Below are positions 43,387-51,606 of a stretch of DNA of 64,000 nucleotides, one piece after another. Location: contig NZ_CP029193.1 in NCBI RefSeq assembly GCF_008642355.1, positions 6,720,001 through 6,784,000 of the forward strand, read 5' to 3'. The stretch is from Streptomyces venezuelae (lineage in GTDB: Bacteria; Actinomycetota; Actinomycetes; Streptomycetales; Streptomycetaceae). Positions within the stretch are counted from its first letter, which is position 1; each line of letters starts with the position of its first letter. Both the position numbers and the translations under genes were made by a program. The notes under the pieces are model-generated. The model was not told the origin of the DNA. It saw only the letters and a program-made list of their open reading frames with translations, and ran no database searches.

Positions 43387-44213
43387 TCTCCTCGCATCCG
43401 CCTCAACAGGCCCACGGAGTCGTCGAACGAGAGAGCCTGTGCGCGCATCCTGGCATACCGCATCTGGAGAACACTGATCTCCTTCGGGGAGGAGATGAGT
43501 TGGCCACTCCGCTGCCCCTCGGAATAGGCAAACCACTGGTTCTCCGGCGTCTCCAGCAGTTGCACAGGCCCACCCAGTCCCGCATGGCTTTCCCTCACCA
43601 CCGGCATGATCTGAAGCTCGATGTTCCGCCGCTCGGCGAGTCCGAGGACGTGGTCGATGAGTTCCATGGTGACTTCATGCCCGCCCATGTCGCGCAGGAA
43701 CAAGTGTTCCTCAAGGATGAAGCTGTACGCCGTGTTCGGGCGCCCCGTGAGGAGTTGCTGGCGCTCGACGCGCGCCTCCAGTTGCGCCTCGATCTGGTCG
43801 TCGCCCAGTGGCGGAAGCTGATTGATGAACAGCGTCCGCGCATACGCCTCCGTCTGCAACAAGCCCGGAATCAACCGGCACTCGTACGTGGAGAGCGCGA
43901 CCGCATCCTGCTCCAGCCGCGCCCACTGGCGGAACCAGGACGCCAACCCCCGCTGCCGCGACAGCTGGTTCGCCGCCAGCCTCAGCGTCCCGAATGCGTC
44001 CAGCGCCATCTCGCACTGGTCGACGAACCGGGGCGGCGGAAACCGGCGGCCCTGCTCGACGGAGGCGATGAAATGGGCCGAGTAGCCGATTTCGGGGGCC
44101 AGGGACTCCTGCGTGTACCCGGCGCGCTTGCGGAAGCTCTTCAGAACGGCACCGAAGGCTTTGAGGCCATCGGTCGGTTCGGGCTCATTACTGTTCGTCG
44201 TACTTGACGACAT
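43383..44213 (-). CDS. XRE-family regulator (WhiJ/Scr1 type, DUF5753)
   Basis: A 276-aa regulator. The N-terminal HTH is in GAVLKSFRKRAGYTQESLAPEIGYSAHFIASVEQGRRFP. A C-terminal DUF5753 follows (LIPGLLQTEAYARTLF...LTGRPNTAYSFILEEHLFLRDMGG...NIELQIMPV...AGLGGPVQLLETPENQWFAYSEGQRSGQLI). WhiJ-like proteins repress developmental genes with a DUF397 partner. I chose ATG 44213 (AGGGA eight bases upstream); GTG 44267 is possible. It is coupled to the DUF397 gene and divergent from the RsbW-like gene. Confidence 0.9.
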   Translation of the reverse strand: MSSSTTNSNEPEPTDGLKAFGAVLKSFRKRAGYTQESLAPEIGYSAHFIASVEQGRRFPPPRFVDQCEMALDAFGTLRLAANQLSRQRGLASWFRQWARLEQDAVALSTYECRLIPGLLQTEAYARTLFINQLPPLGDDQIEAQLEARVERQQLLTGRPNTAYSFILEEHLFLRDMGGHEVTMELIDHVLGLAERRNIELQIMPVVRESHAGLGGPVQLLETPENQWFAYSEGQRSGQLISSPKEISVLQMRYARMRAQALSFDDSVGLLRRMRGE

Positions 44214-44297
44214 CACGGGTATCCCTGACGCTCGGCTATCGGTCTGCGCCAACGCGCCCATGCTCACGTTCCGTTACCCGTACTGTCCACCCTTCGC

Positions 44298-44324
44298 ACT
44301 CGTACAATTACTCAGCGTACGAGT
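44298..44324. promoter_or_regulatory. Inverted repeat between XRE regulator and RsbW-like gene
   Basis: A perfect 8-bp inverted repeat ACTCGTAC-N11-GTACGAGT, centred about 44311, between the divergent promoters. Likely the operator for the adjacent XRE regulator. Confidence 0.55.
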
Positions 44325-44369
44325 TTCGTGCCTGGTGCCCCGACCCCCTGAACAGCCACCGTTGCCGCC

Positions 44370-44813
44370 ATGCCGACCCAAGCGCGCCCCGCCGCCGCAC
44401 CCCGCACCTTCGCGCAACGCTTCAGTTCCACGCCCCGGGGTGCCCGCCTCGCGAGGAGGCTGACCAGGTATCACCTGGACGGCTGGGGCATCGCGTACGA
44501 CACCGAACTCTCCGACGCCGCCGAGGCGATCGTCGCCGAGCTCGCGGCGAACGCCGTGACCCACGGTCGCGTACCGGGCCTCGACTTCGAGCTCGGCCTG
44601 ACGCTGCGCGCCGACACGCTGCGTATCGAGGTCGCCGACGCCCGTGCGGACGTCGTCTCGCACGTCGCGCGCAAGTCCGGGGGCGCGGAAGGCGAGTCGG
44701 GGCGGGGGCTCGTGATCGTCGCCGCGCTCGCCACCGAGTGGGGCGTGGCCGGACGCAAGGTCGGCAAGACGGTGTGGGCCGAGCTCACCACGCAGGGCCA
44801 CGAACGGAGTTAA
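44370..44813 (+). CDS. RsbW-type ATP-binding protein (HATPase_c_2)
   Basis: A 147-aa GHKL ATPase domain with the N box ELAANAVTHGRV and the G boxes IEVADARADVV and GESGRGLVIVAALATEWGV. This is an anti-sigma-factor/serine kinase type fold, common in Streptomyces next to XRE/DUF397 pairs. The target is unknown. ATG 44370 is chosen; the ribosome-binding site is weak. It is the third member of the WhiJ-like trio. Confidence 0.85.
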   Translation: MPTQARPAAAPRTFAQRFSSTPRGARLARRLTRYHLDGWGIAYDTELSDAAEAIVAELAANAVTHGRVPGLDFELGLTLRADTLRIEVADARADVVSHVARKSGGAEGESGRGLVIVAALATEWGVAGRKVGKTVWAELTTQGHERS

Positions 44814-44926
44814 CCGCGCGTACATTCGGGCGGGGTGTTACCCGATGTGCCGCGTACGCCGCGCGGACACCGTCGGGCCCCAGTCTCACGCAAGATCCAT
44901 CCGTTCCCGGAACGAGGAGACACCGC

Positions 44927-46240
44927 GTGACCAGACACTGTCCGACCCGTCGAACGATTGGTTCGGTCGTGCTCGCCATGACCACCGCCTTCGTGGCGGC
45001 CACCTCCACCGCCTCCGCCACCGCGACGGCCGCCGAACCGCTGCCCGGCATAACCCCCAGGGCCGAGACCCCTGTCCTGCACGACGACGACGCGGGCGGC
45101 AACGCCGACGCCGACGACCCGGCGATCTGGCGCAACACCGCCGACCCGGCGCGCAGCCTGGTGATCGCCACCGCCAAGGAAGGGGGCCTGCGCGCCTACG
45201 ACTTGGACGCCCGGCCCGTCCAGTCCGTGGCCGCCCCGCCCGCCCAAGGGCCCGACGACGCGCCGGGCCGCTTCAACAACGTCGACCTCGTGCGCGGCCT
45301 GAAGCTGTCGTCCGGGGCCGCCGACCTCGCCGTCACCAGCGACCGGGGCCACGACAAGCTGCGCTTCTACCGGATCGACCGCGACCGGTCCGGCGGCCCC
45401 CTGACCGACGTCACCGACCCCGCCGCGCCGCGCGTCTTCTCCGCCGACCAGGACGAGGTCAACGAGCAGCGCACCGCGTACGGCCTCGCGACCTGGCAGG
45501 ACAAGGCGAGCGGCCGTTCGTACGCCCTGGTCAGTCAGCGCGAACGCACCGGCGTCGCGCTCCTCGAACTGCTCCCGGCGAGCGGCGGCAAGGTCACGTA
45601 CCGCAAGGTCCGTACGCTGGACCTGCCGTCCTCGTTCCGGCTGCCGAACGGCACGACGTGGAGCCCGTGCGCCGAACCTGGCGAACTCCCGCAGGTCGAG
45701 GGCATGGTCGTCGACCCGGCCAACGGCACGCTGTACGCCGGGCAGGAGGACGTCGGCATCTGGCGCATGCGCGCCGACCTGACCGGCAAGCCCGAACTCG
45801 TCGACAAGGTGCGGGAGTACGGCGTGCCCGGCGTCTACGACGAGGAGACGGAGGAGTGCGAGGCCGGCGCCGACCCCGGGTACGGCGGCAAGCGCGTCAC
45901 CGCCGACGTGGAGGGGCTCACCCTCGTCCATGAGGAGGACGGGGACGGGTATCTCCTCGCCTCCAGCCAGGGCGACAACACCTTCGCCGCGTACGACCGC
46001 GAACGGAGCGACCGCAACGAGTACGAGGGTGGCTTCCGGGTCACTCCCGCGGGCGGTGCGCTCGACGGGTCGGAGGAGTGCGACGGCGCGGCAGCGCTGA
46101 ACGAGCCGCTCGGCTCGAAGTACCCGAACGGCCTTCTCGTCGTCCAGGACGGCCACGACGCGCCCGGCGACGGCGACCGCCCCGCCACGAACTTCAAGTT
46201 CGTCGACCTCGGCAAGGTCATGAAGACGCTGGACGACTGA
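44927..46240 (+). CDS. Secreted beta-propeller phytase
   Basis: A 437-aa phosphatase that releases phosphate from phytate. A signal peptide (VTRHCPTRRTIGSVVLAMTTAFVAATSTASA) is followed by the BPP opening HDDDAGGNADADDPAIWRN and six propeller blades, including RFNNVDLVRGLK, LPQVEGMVVDPANGTLYAGQEDVGIWRM, ADVEGLTLVHEEDGDGYLLASSQGDNTFAAYDRE and YPNGLLVVQDG. GTG 44927 follows GAGGAG. The frame opens far upstream, antisense to other genes, and is not used. The last 23 bp overlap the convergent regulator. Confidence 0.92.
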   Translation: MTRHCPTRRTIGSVVLAMTTAFVAATSTASATATAAEPLPGITPRAETPVLHDDDAGGNADADDPAIWRNTADPARSLVIATAKEGGLRAYDLDARPVQSVAAPPAQGPDDAPGRFNNVDLVRGLKLSSGAADLAVTSDRGHDKLRFYRIDRDRSGGPLTDVTDPAAPRVFSADQDEVNEQRTAYGLATWQDKASGRSYALVSQRERTGVALLELLPASGGKVTYRKVRTLDLPSSFRLPNGTTWSPCAEPGELPQVEGMVVDPANGTLYAGQEDVGIWRMRADLTGKPELVDKVREYGVPGVYDEETEECEAGADPGYGGKRVTADVEGLTLVHEEDGDGYLLASSQGDNTFAAYDRERSDRNEYEGGFRVTPAGGALDGSEECDGAAALNEPLGSKYPNGLLVVQDGHDAPGDGDRPATNFKFVDLGKVMKTLDD

Positions 46241-47105
46241 GCGCCGCCCGCTGCTCGGGTGTGAGCCGCACTCCCGGGTCGTATCCCGCCGCCTGCACGG
46301 CGCTGACGACGCGTGACGTCGGCCAGCCGAGGGCGGCGGCGAGCTCACCCGTGGTGAGGGGCCGGGCCGCGTGGAAGAGCGCGGCCAGTACCGTCAGCGC
46401 GTCCTCGACGGCCGCGGAGGTCGGCGGTCCCGTCATGCTCCGGTGAATCCCGGCGAAGAACGCGTGCATCGCGTTGAGCCGCGCCCCCGTGGGGGTGTCG
46501 GGCCCGAACAGGTCCGCACCCTCCCGGGCGGTCGCCGCACAGGCCGCGTTCTTGTGCGCGCTGGTCAGCCAGGCGCGCAGCCAGACCTCCTCGTCGATGA
46601 CGTAGCGGTCGCGGCGCCCGCCGGGCTCGTGCTCGCGGGAGAGGACGTCGAGCCCTTCGAGGTACCCGACAGCCTTGGACACCGAGGCCGGGCTCACCTT
46701 CAGGCGCCGAGTGAGCTCCGCGGAGGTCTCGGCACCGGTCGGGGAGGTCACCAGGCACGCCAGCACTCTCGCGGCCGTGCGGGGCAGCCCCACGGCGATC
46801 AGCAGAGAGGCGAACTTGTCCACGTACGCCTGGACGGCGGCGGGGTCGGGATCGTGATCCAGCTCGGGCTCGGGCTCGGGTGCCGCGGGTCGTCGGGAAG
46901 GGGGCCGGTTGCGCCTGCGCCACGCGTCGGCGCGGTCGGCGTGCTCCGCGCGATAGGCGTCGGGGCCGCCGTTGCGGGCGACCTCCCTGCTCACGGACGA
47001 GGTCGCCCGTCCGAGCCGCCGGGCGATGGCGGCGTACGACAACTCCTCGGCAAGTCCCGCCTCGATGGCTCTCCGGTCCTCCGCCGACAGTCTTCCGCCG
47101 CCCAT
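46218..47105 (-). CDS. Fusion regulator: IS30-type HTH plus MarR/GbsR winged helix
   Basis: A 295-aa protein. Residues about 1-55 form an HTH_38-like domain as in IS30 transposases (RLSAEDRRAIEAGLAEELSYAAIARRLGRATSSVSREVARNGG). A Pro/Glu-rich linker follows (about 65-90). The rest is a GbsR/MarR-like winged-helix region (TAARVLACLVTSPTGAETSAELTRRLKVSPASVSKAVGYLEGLDVLSRE, then a second wing with TTGELAAALGWPTSRV). It has no transposase catalytic domain, so it is a domesticated or convergent fusion. ATG 47105 is used; an in-frame ATG at 47135 is leaderless-like. Confidence 0.8.
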   Translation of the reverse strand: MGGGRLSAEDRRAIEAGLAEELSYAAIARRLGRATSSVSREVARNGGPDAYRAEHADRADAWRRRNRPPSRRPAAPEPEPELDHDPDPAAVQAYVDKFASLLIAVGLPRTAARVLACLVTSPTGAETSAELTRRLKVSPASVSKAVGYLEGLDVLSREHEPGGRRDRYVIDEEVWLRAWLTSAHKNAACAATAREGADLFGPDTPTGARLNAMHAFFAGIHRSMTGPPTSAAVEDALTVLAALFHAARPLTTGELAAALGWPTSRVVSAVQAAGYDPGVRLTPEQRAALSRPASS

Positions 47106-47115
47106 GTCCCCCCTA

Positions 47116-47145
47116 AGCGTTGCGTTAGCCCTCATCGGCAACGCT
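47116..47145. promoter_or_regulatory. Inverted repeat at the start of the fusion regulator
   Basis: A perfect 8-bp inverted repeat AGCGTTGC-N14-GCAACGCT straddles the two candidate starts of the fusion regulator and lies in the 218-bp gap to the serine hydrolase. Its position suggests autoregulation. The right arm overlaps a TAGCGT -10-like hexamer on the minus strand. Confidence 0.5.
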
Positions 47146-47264
47146 ACGCGACCCCAAAAACCCGCCTGTTGCACGAAGTTGTCCGCCGTGTGCCGCTTCA
47201 GACGGACGCATGTGCAACGTAGCTTTCAGTTGTCGCGAAAGAAAGCAGGAGACCAAGCGCGACT

Positions 47265-47291
47265 GAAGAAACAGAAGAAACAGAAGAAACA
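47265..47291 (+). repeat. Perfect 3 x 9-bp tandem repeat GAAGAAACA
   Basis: Three perfect copies of GAAGAAACA in the leader of the serine hydrolase gene, 32-58 bp upstream of its ATG. A purine-rich, A-rich repeat is unusual here and may keep the leader unstructured. Confidence 0.8.
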
Positions 47292-47322
47292 ACAGCGCGA
47301 CAGACAGAACCAGGGGGGTCAC

Positions 47323-48435
47323 ATGGAAGACGCCACTAGCGTGGCGCACACCCGAGGTGGTGGCCACGCATCCGCCCAGCGCGTCCTCGACCGGGCCGTG
47401 CGGGAGGGGGGAGTGCCGGGCATCGTCGCCCAGGTCCGTGACCGCGGCGGCAACTGGTACGGCACGGCGGGGGACGCCGACACGCGGACGCGGCGGGTGC
47501 GGGGGCACGACGACAGGTTCCGGATCGGCAGCATCACGAAGACGTTCGTCGCCGCGGTGCTCCTGCAGCTCGTGGGCGAGCGCAGGCTGACACCGCGGGA
47601 CACCGTGGAACAGTGGCTGCCAGGCGTGCTCCGGGGGAACGGGCACGACGGCACCACCATCACCGTGCGGCAGCTCCTCGACCACACCAGCGGGATCTAC
47701 AGCTACACGCACGACCAGGCGGCGCTGAGCAAGCAGGAGACGTACACGCCCGCGGACCTCGTCGGCATCGCCCTGTCGCACCCCGCGGACTTCCCTGCGG
47801 GCACGGGCTGGGCGTACTCCAACACGAACTACATCGTCGTCGGAATGCTCATCGAGCGGGTGACGGGCCGGACGCTCGCGGAGGAGCTCGCCGACCGCGT
47901 CGTCCGCCCGCTCGGCCTGAAGGGAACGTCCCTGCCACCGCCGGCCGACAGGTCCCTCCCGAAGCCCCACGCACACCACTACACCAAACTGTTCTCAACC
48001 GACCCGGACGCGCCGGTCCACGACGTCACGGAGCTGGAGGCGAGCCCGTACTGGGCGGCGGGCGGCATGATCTCCACCGTCGACGACCTGACCAAGTTCT
48101 TCTCCGCCCTCCTCGGCGGCCGTCTTCTGCGCCCCGAGCAGCAACGGGACCTGCTCACGATGGTGCCGACCAGAGACTGGCTCCCCCGCACCACGTACGG
48201 CGCCGGAATCTCCCGCCTGCTCCTGCCCTCCGGCACGGCGGTCTGGGGAATGGGCGGCGCCCTCTTCGGCTCCTGGTCGTACGTCTACGGCACACGCGAC
48301 GGCACGCACATGCTCGCGGTGAACATCAACGCGGACTGGGCGACGGGCCACTGGGAGGACCCGATCGGCATCTTCAACGACCTCCTGGAGACGGAGTTCA
48401 GCTACGGCTGCGCCCTGGGCTTCGCGTCGGCCTGA
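47323..48435 (+). CDS. Serine hydrolase / class C beta-lactamase-fold protein
   Basis: A 370-aa penicillin-binding-type serine hydrolase. It has the nucleophile motif S70-x-x-K73 (GSITKTF), Y165-S-N167 (WAYSNTNY) and a late WGMGG in the HxG/KTG position. VRQLLDHTSGIYSYTHD is typical of the R61/EstB group. These enzymes act as D,D-peptidases, esterases or amidases. No signal peptide or TM segment is visible, unlike R61 D,D-peptidases, so it is probably cytoplasmic. ATG 47323 follows AGGGGGG. A strong terminator follows. Confidence 0.85.
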   Translation: MEDATSVAHTRGGGHASAQRVLDRAVREGGVPGIVAQVRDRGGNWYGTAGDADTRTRRVRGHDDRFRIGSITKTFVAAVLLQLVGERRLTPRDTVEQWLPGVLRGNGHDGTTITVRQLLDHTSGIYSYTHDQAALSKQETYTPADLVGIALSHPADFPAGTGWAYSNTNYIVVGMLIERVTGRTLAEELADRVVRPLGLKGTSLPPPADRSLPKPHAHHYTKLFSTDPDAPVHDVTELEASPYWAAGGMISTVDDLTKFFSALLGGRLLRPEQQRDLLTMVPTRDWLPRTTYGAGISRLLLPSGTAVWGMGGALFGSWSYVYGTRDGTHMLAVNINADWATGHWEDPIGIFNDLLETEFSYGCALGFASA

Positions 48436-48449
48436 CGCGACTGCCCCGT

Positions 48450-48479
48450 ACCGCTCCGCCCCGGGCGGGGCGGAGCGGT
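48450..48479 (+). terminator. Terminator hairpin after the serine hydrolase
   Basis: A perfect 13-bp stem ACCGCTCCGCCCC/GGGGCGGAGCGGT with a 4-nt loop, 14 bp after the stop. It also lies 16 bp before the end of the convergent secreted-protein gene. Confidence 0.8.
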
Positions 48480-48495
48480 CGTGCGGAAGCGGGTG

Positions 48496-49023
48496 TCAGT
48501 CGAACGGGACGGCGTCCGCCGCGTCGGCGTGCCAGTTCGTGCTCTTCGGCTTGTCGATCAGGGTCGTGCTGGGGAGGCGGACGTCGGTGGCGTTCGCCTC
48601 GTCACCGGCGACGGCGATCGCCATCCGGTCGAACTCCGCGCCGAAGTCGTCGTTGGTCGACTTGGGGTTGATGCCGGCGTACGCGGCCTTGGTGCCGGAC
48701 ACCTTGACGCTGTCGGTGACGGCCTGTTCGGCGGGGGTGACCTGCCGGTCGGGGTGCGAGCCGAAACCGGCCGAGGGGAACGTGCCCTCCAGGTAGCAGG
48801 TGATGCCGGGCCTGGCCTTGGCGGTCACGAGCAGGTAGCCGCCGGCCTGCGTCTTCTCGGTGACCTTGAAGGTGAGATCGTTGGTCCCGCAGACCTGCTC
48901 GACGGGGGCCTTCGACTGCCCCCCGACGGCGAGCGCGGTACCGGCGGCGGTGGTGGCGAGGGCGGCGGCGGCCACGGCGGTCAGGACCAGACGGGCGGGG
49001 CGGGCGGCGAGACGCGAACGCAT
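48496..49023 (-). CDS. Secreted DUF4232-like protein
   Basis: A 175-aa exported protein. Signal peptide MRSRLAARPARLVLTAVAAAALATTAAGTALA is followed by a mature domain with CGTNDLTFKVTEKTQAGGYLLVTAKARPGITCYLEG, including the paired cysteines typical of DUF4232. ATG 49023 has GGAG five bases upstream. The frame is open to 49128, but those residues are not signal-like. Role unknown. 49024-49245 upstream holds no other gene I can support. Confidence 0.8.
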   Translation of the reverse strand: MRSRLAARPARLVLTAVAAAALATTAAGTALAVGGQSKAPVEQVCGTNDLTFKVTEKTQAGGYLLVTAKARPGITCYLEGTFPSAGFGSHPDRQVTPAEQAVTDSVKVSGTKAAYAGINPKSTNDDFGAEFDRMAIAVAGDEANATDVRLPSTTLIDKPKSTNWHADAADAVPFD

Positions 49024-49245
49024 TGGTTGCTCCATGGGTGCGGTGAGTGGTGGCTCGTGAGTGGTTCGTCCGGCGAGCCGCTCGGACGATCCACAGCCTG
49101 GGCCGTGATCCGTCCCGGCCGCCAGCACCCACCTGCGAAACGGGACGCCGGAACGCGAGAACAGTCTCTGACCAGCACAAACGCCGTCACCCTGGAACGA
49201 GGGACTGGGACGAACGGGCTACCGCGAGGCGACCGGGACGACTCC

Positions 49246-49818
49246 TCAGACATCCGCGACGTGTACGCGCTCGCCCTGCTGCCCGTAGAGGGCGATCGTC
49301 TCCGCCGGGATGTCGTCCCGCGCGTTGCCGATCCAGTGCGGCGTCGCCGTGTCGAACTCCGCCGCCTCACCCGCCGTCAGCTCCGTGCGGGTGTCGGTCA
49401 GGACGAGCTGGACCGTCCCGTTGAGTACGTAGAACCACTCCCGGCCGGGGTGCACGTGGAAGCGCGGCGGCGGGAGCTGCGACACGGGCGGGTAGATCAC
49501 CTTGTACGCGCGCATCCCGCCCGTCTTCACCCCGAGCGGCACGAACGTCAGCCCGTCCTTGCGGAAGGGGCGCAGATGGACCCGCGGATCGCCGGTGGCC
49601 GGCGCCGCGACGAGTTCGTCGAGCGGCACGGCGTAGGCGCGGGCGAGGGGGAGGAGCTGCTCAAGCGTCGGCCGGATGTGACCGCGTTCGAGCCGGGAGA
49701 TGGTGCTCGGCGTGAGGCCCGTGCGCTCCGCGAGCGTGGCGAGAGTGAGGCCGAGCGCCTTGCGGAACCCCCGCAGTCGCGGCCCGACGTTCTCCAGTAC
49801 GGCCTGGTCATCGGTCAC
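49246..49818 (-). CDS. XRE-family regulator with cupin domain
   Basis: A 190-aa regulator. HTH_3 at about 15-65 (LRGFRKALGLTLATLAERTGLTPSTISRLERGHIRPTLEQL), then a cupin barrel at about 105-175 (PPPRFHVHPGREWFYVLNGTVQLVLTDTRTELTAGEAAEFDTATPHWIGN). The cupin keeps the His/Glu-rich metal site pattern. GTG 49818 (AGGAAGG upstream, 11-bp overlap with the previous stop) or ATG 49845 could start it. It forms a unit with the LuxR-like gene upstream. Confidence 0.85.
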   Translation of the reverse strand: MTDDQAVLENVGPRLRGFRKALGLTLATLAERTGLTPSTISRLERGHIRPTLEQLLPLARAYAVPLDELVAAPATGDPRVHLRPFRKDGLTFVPLGVKTGGMRAYKVIYPPVSQLPPPRFHVHPGREWFYVLNGTVQLVLTDTRTELTAGEAAEFDTATPHWIGNARDDIPAETIALYGQQGERVHVADV

Positions 49819-50578
49819 AGCGGTCGGCACCTTCCTCCCGGTCATGAGGTGTCTGCGTGTCGACCGTCCCACCGCCCGCGCCCCACTCCAACTCCCGCGC
49901 CCGCAGCCCCGCCTGGAAACGGGACGTCGCGCCGAGCGCCGTCATGAGGTCGGCCACGCGCCTGCGGTACGTACGCAACGACATGCCGAGCCCGCGCGCC
50001 GTCACCTCGTCCGTGTGCCCGGCGCTCAGCGCCCGCAGGACCCGGCGCGCCTCCTCGCTCAGCGCGGGCGGGCGCGCCCTGCGGAACTCGTCGAGGTCGA
50101 CGGCGGTCTCCCACGCCGCGTGCACCAGCGTCCTGACGCCCTCGACCGCGACCGGCGTCCGGATCACCGTGAACGTACGCACCCCCTGGACCGGCGCCCC
50201 GGCCAGGATCGCCACACGCCGGTCGATGACGATCGCCTCGTGGGCGAGCGGCGCCGCCGAAATGCGCACCTGCACGCCGGATTCGGCGATCCGGACGAGC
50301 CGCGCCTCCGACCGGGCGTCCGCCAACGCGCGCGGCGTGTACAGCTTGCGCATCGTCAGACCGCCCGGCGTGACCGGCGGCCGACGGCCCCCGGCGAACG
50401 CGGCGTTCACGCCCGGCGAGAAGGTCACGAGGTCCGCCGCGGCGCACAGGAACTCCTCGCGGGCCCCGGTGATGAGCTCACCGGCCCGCCGCACCAGTTC
50501 CCGCTCGCCCCGCAGCGACACGATCTGATCCGTGCTGGACGTGTTCGATGTGCTCGTTGTGTTCGATGTGCTCGGCAT
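49808..50578 (-). CDS. LuxR-type regulator with N-terminal sensor-like domain
   Basis: A 256-aa regulator. Residues 25-175 resemble the phospholipase-D-like/TrmB-type sensing region found in actinomycete LuxR proteins (LRGERELVRRAGELITGAREEFLCAAADLV, ESGVQVRISAAPLAHEAIVIDRRVAILAG). A C-terminal LuxR HTH follows (LSEEARRVLRALSAGHTDEVTARGLGMSLRTYRRRVADLMTALG). The N-terminus is a TSNT-type repeat encoded by a short duplicated sequence near 50540-50575. ATG 50578 is chosen. Divergent from the aldo/keto reductase, 70 bp apart. Confidence 0.78.
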   Translation of the reverse strand: MPSTSNTTSTSNTSSTDQIVSLRGERELVRRAGELITGAREEFLCAAADLVTFSPGVNAAFAGGRRPPVTPGGLTMRKLYTPRALADARSEARLVRIAESGVQVRISAAPLAHEAIVIDRRVAILAGAPVQGVRTFTVIRTPVAVEGVRTLVHAAWETAVDLDEFRRARPPALSEEARRVLRALSAGHTDEVTARGLGMSLRTYRRRVADLMTALGATSRFQAGLRARELEWGAGGGTVDTQTPHDREEGADRCDR

Positions 50579-50648
50579 GGTGGGGGCAGTCTGGCAGCAA
50601 GTGGCCACGTGATCGCGTGCGGGAGGCGCACATCGCAGGATCTGCCCC

Positions 50649-51605
50649 ATGACAACCACGGAGAACACCGGCGCAGACCCGCATGCGAGTGCGGACGGAT
50701 TCCCCGCCGCCTCGGCCGGCTCCCACCTCCTCGGCGGCGACCGCCCCGTCCACCGCATGGGCTTCGGCGCCATGCGTCTGCCCTCCGCCGGCTGGGACGG
50801 CCCCGCGCACGACCCCGAGCGGGGCATCGCCGTGCTGCGCCGCGCCGTCGAGCTCGGCGTGAATCACATCGACACGGCCGCCTTCTACTTCTACGGGGAC
50901 ATCGCGGCCAACGACCTCATCCGCAAGGCCCTCCACCCCTACTCCGACGACCTGGTCATCGCCACGAAGGTCGGCCCCGGCCGCCTCCCCGACGGCAGCT
51001 GGATGGACCCCGCCGACCCGGCGGAGCTGCGCGCCGCCGTCCACCGGAACCTGCGCGAGCTGGGCCGGGACCACCTCGACCTGGTCTACCTCCGCTTCCT
51101 GCGGACCGACGGGCCGGGCGGCGACCGGTTCGCCACGCTGGCGGCCCTGCGCGACGAAGGCCTCATCCGCCACCTCGGCGTCAGCAACGCGACACCCGGA
51201 CAGTTCGCGGAGGCGAGCGCGATCGCGACCGTCGCCGCGGTCCAGAACAGGTTCAGCCCGCTGGCACGCGACCACGCGGAACTGGTCGACCTGTGTGCCG
51301 CGCGGAACATCGCGTACGTCCCGTACTTCCCCTTCGGCGGCGCCGGAGCGCCCGACCTCTCGGCGCTCCGGCATGTGGCCGACCGGCACGGCGCCACCCC
51401 CGCACAGGTCACCCTGGCGTGGCTGCTCGCCCTCTCCCCGTCGATGCTCGCGATCCCCGGCACGTCGTCGCCGGACCACCTGGCGGAGAACGTGGCGGCG
51501 GCTGCGCTCCGGCTCGACGCCGATGACCTCGCGGAACTGGACGCGCTCGGCGAGCACGCGTGCCGGGCGTCGCCGGGCAGGCGGGACCTTCGACACAGGC
51601 CCTAG
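50649..51605 (+). CDS. Aldo/keto reductase
   Basis: A 318-aa NADPH-dependent (beta/alpha)8 oxidoreductase. It has GFGAMRLPSAGWDGPAHDPERGIAVLRRAVELGVNHIDTAAFYFYG with the catalytic Asp and Tyr, and IATKVGP with the catalytic Lys. LDLVYLRFLR replaces the usual IHRPD-type segment, so the fourth catalytic residue (His) is Arg. GVSNATPGQF and NRFSPLAR follow. A CAGGAT hexamer seven bases before ATG 50649 fits a leaderless start. Divergent from the LuxR-like gene, which may regulate it. Confidence 0.9.
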   Translation: MTTTENTGADPHASADGFPAASAGSHLLGGDRPVHRMGFGAMRLPSAGWDGPAHDPERGIAVLRRAVELGVNHIDTAAFYFYGDIAANDLIRKALHPYSDDLVIATKVGPGRLPDGSWMDPADPAELRAAVHRNLRELGRDHLDLVYLRFLRTDGPGGDRFATLAALRDEGLIRHLGVSNATPGQFAEASAIATVAAVQNRFSPLARDHAELVDLCAARNIAYVPYFPFGGAGAPDLSALRHVADRHGATPAQVTLAWLLALSPSMLAIPGTSSPDHLAENVAAAALRLDADDLAELDALGEHACRASPGRRDLRHRP

Positions 51606-51606
51606 G

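Noticed and set aside
46218..47105. IS30-family insertion sequence
   Set aside because: Only the N-terminal HTH resembles IS30. There is no DDE domain, terminal repeat or target duplication.
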